NCBI GenBank assembly: GCA_002415335.1
Contig: DHXL01000317.1
Coordinates: 1 to 9,633, forward strand
Direction of reading: 5' to 3'
Source: Oxalobacteraceae bacterium UBA5157
GTDB lineage: Bacteria > Pseudomonadota > Gammaproteobacteria > Burkholderiales > Burkholderiaceae_D
Length of the DNA stretch: 9,633 nucleotides
Within the stretch, counting starts at the first letter, position 1. Every line of letters starts with the position of its first letter. The position numbers and the translations under genes were made by a program. This document shows, in pieces, positions 6,596 to 9,633 of the stretch. The notes beneath the pieces were generated by a model. The model was not told the origin of the DNA and did not search any database. It saw only the letters and a list, made by a program, of their open reading frames with translations.

Positions 6596-8392
6596 GTGCT
6601 CAAAGGCATACAAAAAATCAAAGGCCTTGGCGTATTCGCCAACTACACGCAGCCAGCGAGCACTGCCGAATTCGGCGTCAAGAACCTGATCTACGGTTGG
6701 AACTACTCTGGCAAGACGACGCTTTCGCGCCTTTTCGGCCTGCTCGATGCCAAGAAGCCCAATCCTGAGCTTCCGCCTTGCACCTTTTCCATCGACACAG
6801 ACCAAGGCACCGTCACCGAAGCGAACTATCAAACCTGCCCGCAGACCGTTCGGGTATTCAACTCCGATTTCGTAGCTGAAAACCTCAACTTCGCTGGAAC
6901 CCCCTTCAAGCCCATCTTGCTGTTGGGTTCCGATTCCGAGGTGGCTCAAAAGGAGATCGAACAATGCGAGGAATTGGCGAAGCGCTCGATGGCTGAAACT
7001 GCCTCTGCCAAGAAGGCGGCTGACGATGCCAAGAAAACCTTGGACAAGGCAAAGACCGATGCCTCTGCCCAGATCAAATCCACGATGTCGCTGGTCAATG
7101 CCTTCGGCGCAACACAGTTCGACAAGGAACTGCTGACCGTTGGACTTGGCCTTGAAGATTACGAACTAAATGCCGACGCGCGGGATGCCGACTTGAAGTT
7201 GGCGCGAAGCTCGGACCAAGACCAATTGGCTTCCGTGCCCCAGGTGGTCTTGTCTCCCGTGATCGATGATTTGCATGCGCAGGCAACCGTCCTTCTTGCT
7301 AAGACGCCGAGCCTTGCCAGCACAATCGACCATCTGGTCAAGAACCCGCTAGTGGAAAGCTGGGTTGAGACCGCTCTGCCGCTCCACGACGACAAGACAA
7401 CATGCGAGTTTTGCGGTGGCGATTTGGATGCGCATCGCATGGCCAGCATCAAGGCCCACTTCTCCAAGGACCTTGCCAACCACAAGCAGGAAGTCCAAAC
7501 CCTCCTTGCGAAGGTCGAATCAGCCAAGTTGTCGATGGCCCAGCGAAAGGATGTCGAACTCTATGCACAGTTTCGCGCTCGCCTTGCAACGGCTCAGAGC
7601 GACACCCAGACAGCCGTTGAGGCTTTCAACGCTGAGGTTCAAACCCTCGCCGATGACCTGCGGCAGAAAATACAAGCACCGTTCGCCGTCATAGTGCCGC
7701 AAGCAATCAATCCGGTAAAAACCACCTCCGTGACAACGGCGACCGACGCGTTGAACGAGGTGATCGGCGAAAACAACAAGGTGACGAGCAACTTCTCGAC
7801 CGAAAAAGCTGCCGCGATCACCCGACTCAAACTCCATTACGCCCAAGAGTTCCACAAAAAAGCTGACATCCCCGGTTTCGAGGCCAATCAGAAGCGCTTT
7901 GCCCGCCGCCAAAAGAAATACAACTGGTGCTCCGAACAACTCGACAAGGAAATCCGCCGCCTCAAAGCCATCATCAGTCAAGCGCAACGCGGCCGCGAAG
8001 AGATCAATAAACGGATCGAAACACTGCTTGGCAGCGAAAGCGTGCAAATTTCCGTGATCAAGGTGGGTGATCAGGAACGCTTTCAACTTGTGCGCCGCGA
8101 CGGCAAGCCCGCCAAGCATTTGAGCGAGGGCGAGAAGACGGCCATCGCCTTTTCGTTCTTTCTGACCAAGCTGCGGGAATTGAAAAAACTGGATCAGGCG
8201 ATCGTCTACGTCGACGACCCGATTTCAAGCCTCGACAGCAACCACATCTTCCAAGTCACCGCGATGATCAAAGAGACGTTCTTCTACAAGGACGGGAAAG
8301 ACTGGAAGTCCTATTTCAAGCAGGTGTTCTTCTCCACACACACCAATACGTCCAAGACCTCGGCACGATACCAAACTTTGAAGTTATGCTGA
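6596..8392 (+). CDS. RloC/PrrC-like AAA_13 ABC ATPase with zinc-hook-like CxxC, probably C-terminally frameshifted
   Basis: This 598-residue protein carries all ABC-ATPase motifs in the AAA_13 style: Walker A GWNYSGKTT (34-42), signature HLSEGEKTAIAF (508-519), Walker B with D-loop IVYVDDPISSLDS (536-548) and H-loop FFSTH (578-582). Between the halves is a long helical region with CEFCGGDL at 270-277; a lone CxxC in an ABC coiled coil is the hallmark of the Rad50/RloC zinc hook. RloC and PrrC are phage-activated anticodon nucleases whose nuclease domain follows the ATPase. Here the frame ends only 16 residues after the H-loop with a low-quality tail (TNTSKTSARYQTLKLC). The shift coincides with an (AC)4 tract; one AC fewer would read STHQYVQDLGTIPNF and continue into the next ORF. 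The start is GTG at 6596 with GGGAG at 6584-6588. Confidence 0.88.
   Translation: MLKGIQKIKGLGVFANYTQPASTAEFGVKNLIYGWNYSGKTTLSRLFGLLDAKKPNPELPPCTFSIDTDQGTVTEANYQTCPQTVRVFNSDFVAENLNFAGTPFKPILLLGSDSEVAQKEIEQCEELAKRSMAETASAKKAADDAKKTLDKAKTDASAQIKSTMSLVNAFGATQFDKELLTVGLGLEDYELNADARDADLKLARSSDQDQLASVPQVVLSPVIDDLHAQATVLLAKTPSLASTIDHLVKNPLVESWVETALPLHDDKTTCEFCGGDLDAHRMASIKAHFSKDLANHKQEVQTLLAKVESAKLSMAQRKDVELYAQFRARLATAQSDTQTAVEAFNAEVQTLADDLRQKIQAPFAVIVPQAINPVKTTSVTTATDALNEVIGENNKVTSNFSTEKAAAITRLKLHYAQEFHKKADIPGFEANQKRFARRQKKYNWCSEQLDKEIRRLKAIISQAQRGREEINKRIETLLGSESVQISVIKVGDQERFQLVRRDGKPAKHLSEGEKTAIAFSFFLTKLRELKKLDQAIVYVDDPISSLDSNHIFQVTAMIKETFFYKDGKDWKSYFKQVFFSTHTNTSKTSARYQTLKLC
8336..8343 (+). repeat. 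(AC)4 dinucleotide tract at the ATPase frame break
   Basis: Four AC units sit at the Thr/His codons of the ATPase H-loop. With four units the frame runs to the TGA at 8390-8392; with three it would continue to the TGA at 9016-9018. The tract is short for classical phase variation but is the simplest indel position that restores one frame. Confidence 0.5.
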
Positions 8393-9018
8393 AAGCATTC
8401 TCGCAAGCGTCCGGCGTGCCCGAGTCGATGACGGGCTATATTCTCACGGCGCACACCTACGTGCGGCAGGCCACGCTCATTGTGGCAAGACATTTGGCGG
8501 ACGGATCGCCCGATGAAGGCGGCTCGCCTGTCACGATGGGATTCTTTGACCCTTACAACGAATTTCTGGAAAACGACCATGACGGCTTTGTGCCACCCGA
8601 TGCCGTCGTAGATGCCGCCCTCCAGCTTTACGCCACACTGAAATTCCTTCATGAACGCGCATCTCTCCCCGCCTCGCTGGATGGGCTGCCGGAAGATGAG
8701 CCTCACGCCCACCACTTCCTGCGCAACTACCTGATGTTTGCCGGCATGCATCGAAAACCGGCTGTGTTCCAGCTCGAAAAACTGTCGTTCAAGGGTGCCA
8801 CCTTTGAGGCGGCAATCGAATCGCTGACCGACAAAAAACCATTGGTGCTCATGGATTCGGTGTTTCAAGATGGTGATGAGAAAATGGAAATCATCATCCC
8901 GCTCAATCCACTGACTAAATCATCGGATGCCAAGAGCCTCGCGGGTCTTCTGGCCAAAGAGTCGCAAAAACTTCCAGTCCAGCCCGCGTTGTCGGTGACG
9001 ATGTTTCCTATGCTTTGA
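8386..9018 (+). CDS. Unknown 210-residue ORF overlapping the ATPase stop; possible C-terminal effector domain
   Basis: As an independent gene it would start at ATG 8386, sharing an ATGCTGA overlap with the ATPase stop, an arrangement typical of translational coupling; no good SD precedes it (only a weak GAAG). The same frame stays open upstream and reads naturally (QYVQDLGTIPNFEV, 8344-8385), which suggests it was once continuous with the ATPase as a protein of about 806 residues. I do not recognise a domain. Visible features are a helical N-terminal part, an acidic/His-rich stretch (LPEDEPHAHHFLRNYL, about 106-121) and a C-terminal part ending ESQKLPVQPALSVTMFPML. It has no tryptophan, signal peptide or membrane helix. 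I looked for the Arg-x3-Glu...His pattern of PrrC/RloC anticodon nucleases and did not find it, so if this is an effector it is not an obvious one. Confidence 0.72.
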   Translation: MLKAFSQASGVPESMTGYILTAHTYVRQATLIVARHLADGSPDEGGSPVTMGFFDPYNEFLENDHDGFVPPDAVVDAALQLYATLKFLHERASLPASLDGLPEDEPHAHHFLRNYLMFAGMHRKPAVFQLEKLSFKGATFEAAIESLTDKKPLVLMDSVFQDGDEKMEIIIPLNPLTKSSDAKSLAGLLAKESQKLPVQPALSVTMFPML

Positions 9019-9152
9019 GAGCGCAATGGCTCCAATAAACTACCTCGCAGCAACCCTTGGGAAGTAGGTGATGTAACAAGAGCGAAATTTCAAAATTTGT
9101 TCGTCCCATCCTATCGTCAAGCTACGGGAAATCAAACCCAACTCCTATTTAG

Positions 9153-9569
9153 TCAGGTCCGGGCGATGGGCATGTCGTCCCATTCGGTCGTGTAACCGGG
9201 AGTGCGACGCTCCTGCTTCATGCCCCAATCTCGCGGCGCATCTCCAATCTTCGCACTGCTAATTTTCATGGTGCCACGTCTCCACCGATCATTGACAGAG
9301 TCCAGCGCCAGCATCAGCCGGCTTCGGTCGCGTCCAGGTTCGGGCTCGCCAAGGTCGAGCTCGATCTGTTCAACAAAGCTATCTTGTAGGTCGAGCAACA
9401 TCACGCCAGCCTTGGCATATTGAAATCCCGGCATATAAATCGACCGCAGTCCCATGATCGCCGTCCCGACAATGCTTGCTGTGTCGCTGTTGGGTCGCCT
9501 CATCGGCACCACCATGGACTGTGAATACTGCGCCGATTTTCGAAATGGGCTGGTGCGAATGAATAGCCA
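9153..9569 (-). pseudogene. umuC: umuC C-terminal remnant (Y-family DNA polymerase V)
   Basis: Reading the minus strand, WLFIRTSPFR, then QYSQSMVVPMRRPNSDT, then GLRSIYMPGFQYAKAGVMLL, then RRTPGYTTEWDDMPIART and TGA at 9153-9155, match the little-finger domain and C-terminus of UmuC (compare the known FIKTSPF, QKAGVML and SPRYTT landmarks). UmuC is about 420 residues and is the catalytic subunit of the SOS-induced translesion polymerase. Only about 139 residues are intact here. Just upstream the same frame has a TGA (9570-9572), and the next 60 nt to the window edge do not resemble UmuC in any frame, so the palm, fingers and thumb domains with the catalytic acidic residues are missing here. 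No promoter or start would serve it. I infer a truncated relic; a frameshifted gene continuing beyond 9633 is the alternative. Confidence 0.75.
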
Positions 9570-9633
9570 TCATTCACACGAATTTCTAGCCAAATCAGAC
9601 TCGATGTCGCGTCCGTTCCTCCGTATGCGTAAA

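Noticed and set aside
7520..8119. 199-codon minus-strand ORF inside the ATPase gene
   Set aside because: It is fully antisense to the motif-bearing AAA_13 frame; its length reflects codon bias of the sense gene.
8311..8868. 185-codon minus-strand ORF over the ATPase end and the unknown ORF
   Set aside because: No SD, and the opposite strand gives the more protein-like reading; kept only as a reminder that the 8386-9018 call is not backed by homology.
9083..9104. A/T-rich dyad after the 8386-9018 ORF considered as a terminator
   Set aside because: The arms pair only with a bulge, the stem is nearly all A-T and no T-tract follows.
1..9633. CRISPR array, tRNA or rRNA genes, insertion sequences
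   Set aside because: No regularly spaced direct repeats, no cloverleaf-like or rRNA-like segments and no transposase motifs were seen on either strand.

Overview
The window looks like accessory DNA (a defence island on a plasmid, integrated element or genomic island) from a proteobacterium. GC is intermediate (estimated by eye) and ribosome binding sites are ordinary. The fragments at both ends (a Staphylococcal-nuclease-type gene and a umuC-type translesion polymerase gene) read like beta/gamma-proteobacterial versions, with Burkholderiales-like my best guess, held weakly.

Layout, left to right. Positions 1-80: the possible 5' end of an unidentified minus-strand gene. 187-468: C-terminal remnant of a thermonuclease-like gene lacking its N-terminal half and an internal block. 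581-2575: a 664-residue ankyrin-repeat protein. 2594-2738: a weak, possibly frameshifted small minus-strand ORF. 2782-4185: two tightly spaced genes that I identify as a complete Kiwa anti-phage system, kwaA (four-helix membrane protein) and kwaB (DUF4868). 4327-5076: a convergent minus-strand gene whose N-terminus resembles a short motif common in plasmid/ICE hypothetical proteins. 5077-5534: a largely non-coding stretch with a possible promoter, two inverted repeats and the remains of a roughly 60-codon ORF. 5535-6443: a protein whose C-terminal half resembles HEPN/Abi_C-type domains. 6596-8392: an RloC/PrrC-like AAA_13 ABC ATPase with a CxxC zinc-hook-like element in its coiled-coil region. 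8386-9018: an unrecognised 210-residue protein overlapping the ATPase stop. 9153-9569: C-terminal remnant of umuC on the minus strand.

How it fits together. Kiwa, the HEPN-like protein and the RloC-like ATPase are all types associated with phage defence, and truncated unrelated genes lie at both ends, which suggests repeated insertion and deletion at this locus. The least explained part is 5535-9018: a putative HEPN RNase gene, then a zinc-hook ABC ATPase, then an unknown ORF. The ATPase frame changes at an (AC)4 tract immediately after its H-loop. With one AC unit fewer, the ATPase and the downstream ORF would be a single protein of about 806 residues. The C-terminal part may therefore be an unrecognised effector domain whose fusion to the ATPase is broken, or switched, at a dinucleotide repeat. 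A genuine two-gene, translationally coupled arrangement is the main alternative.
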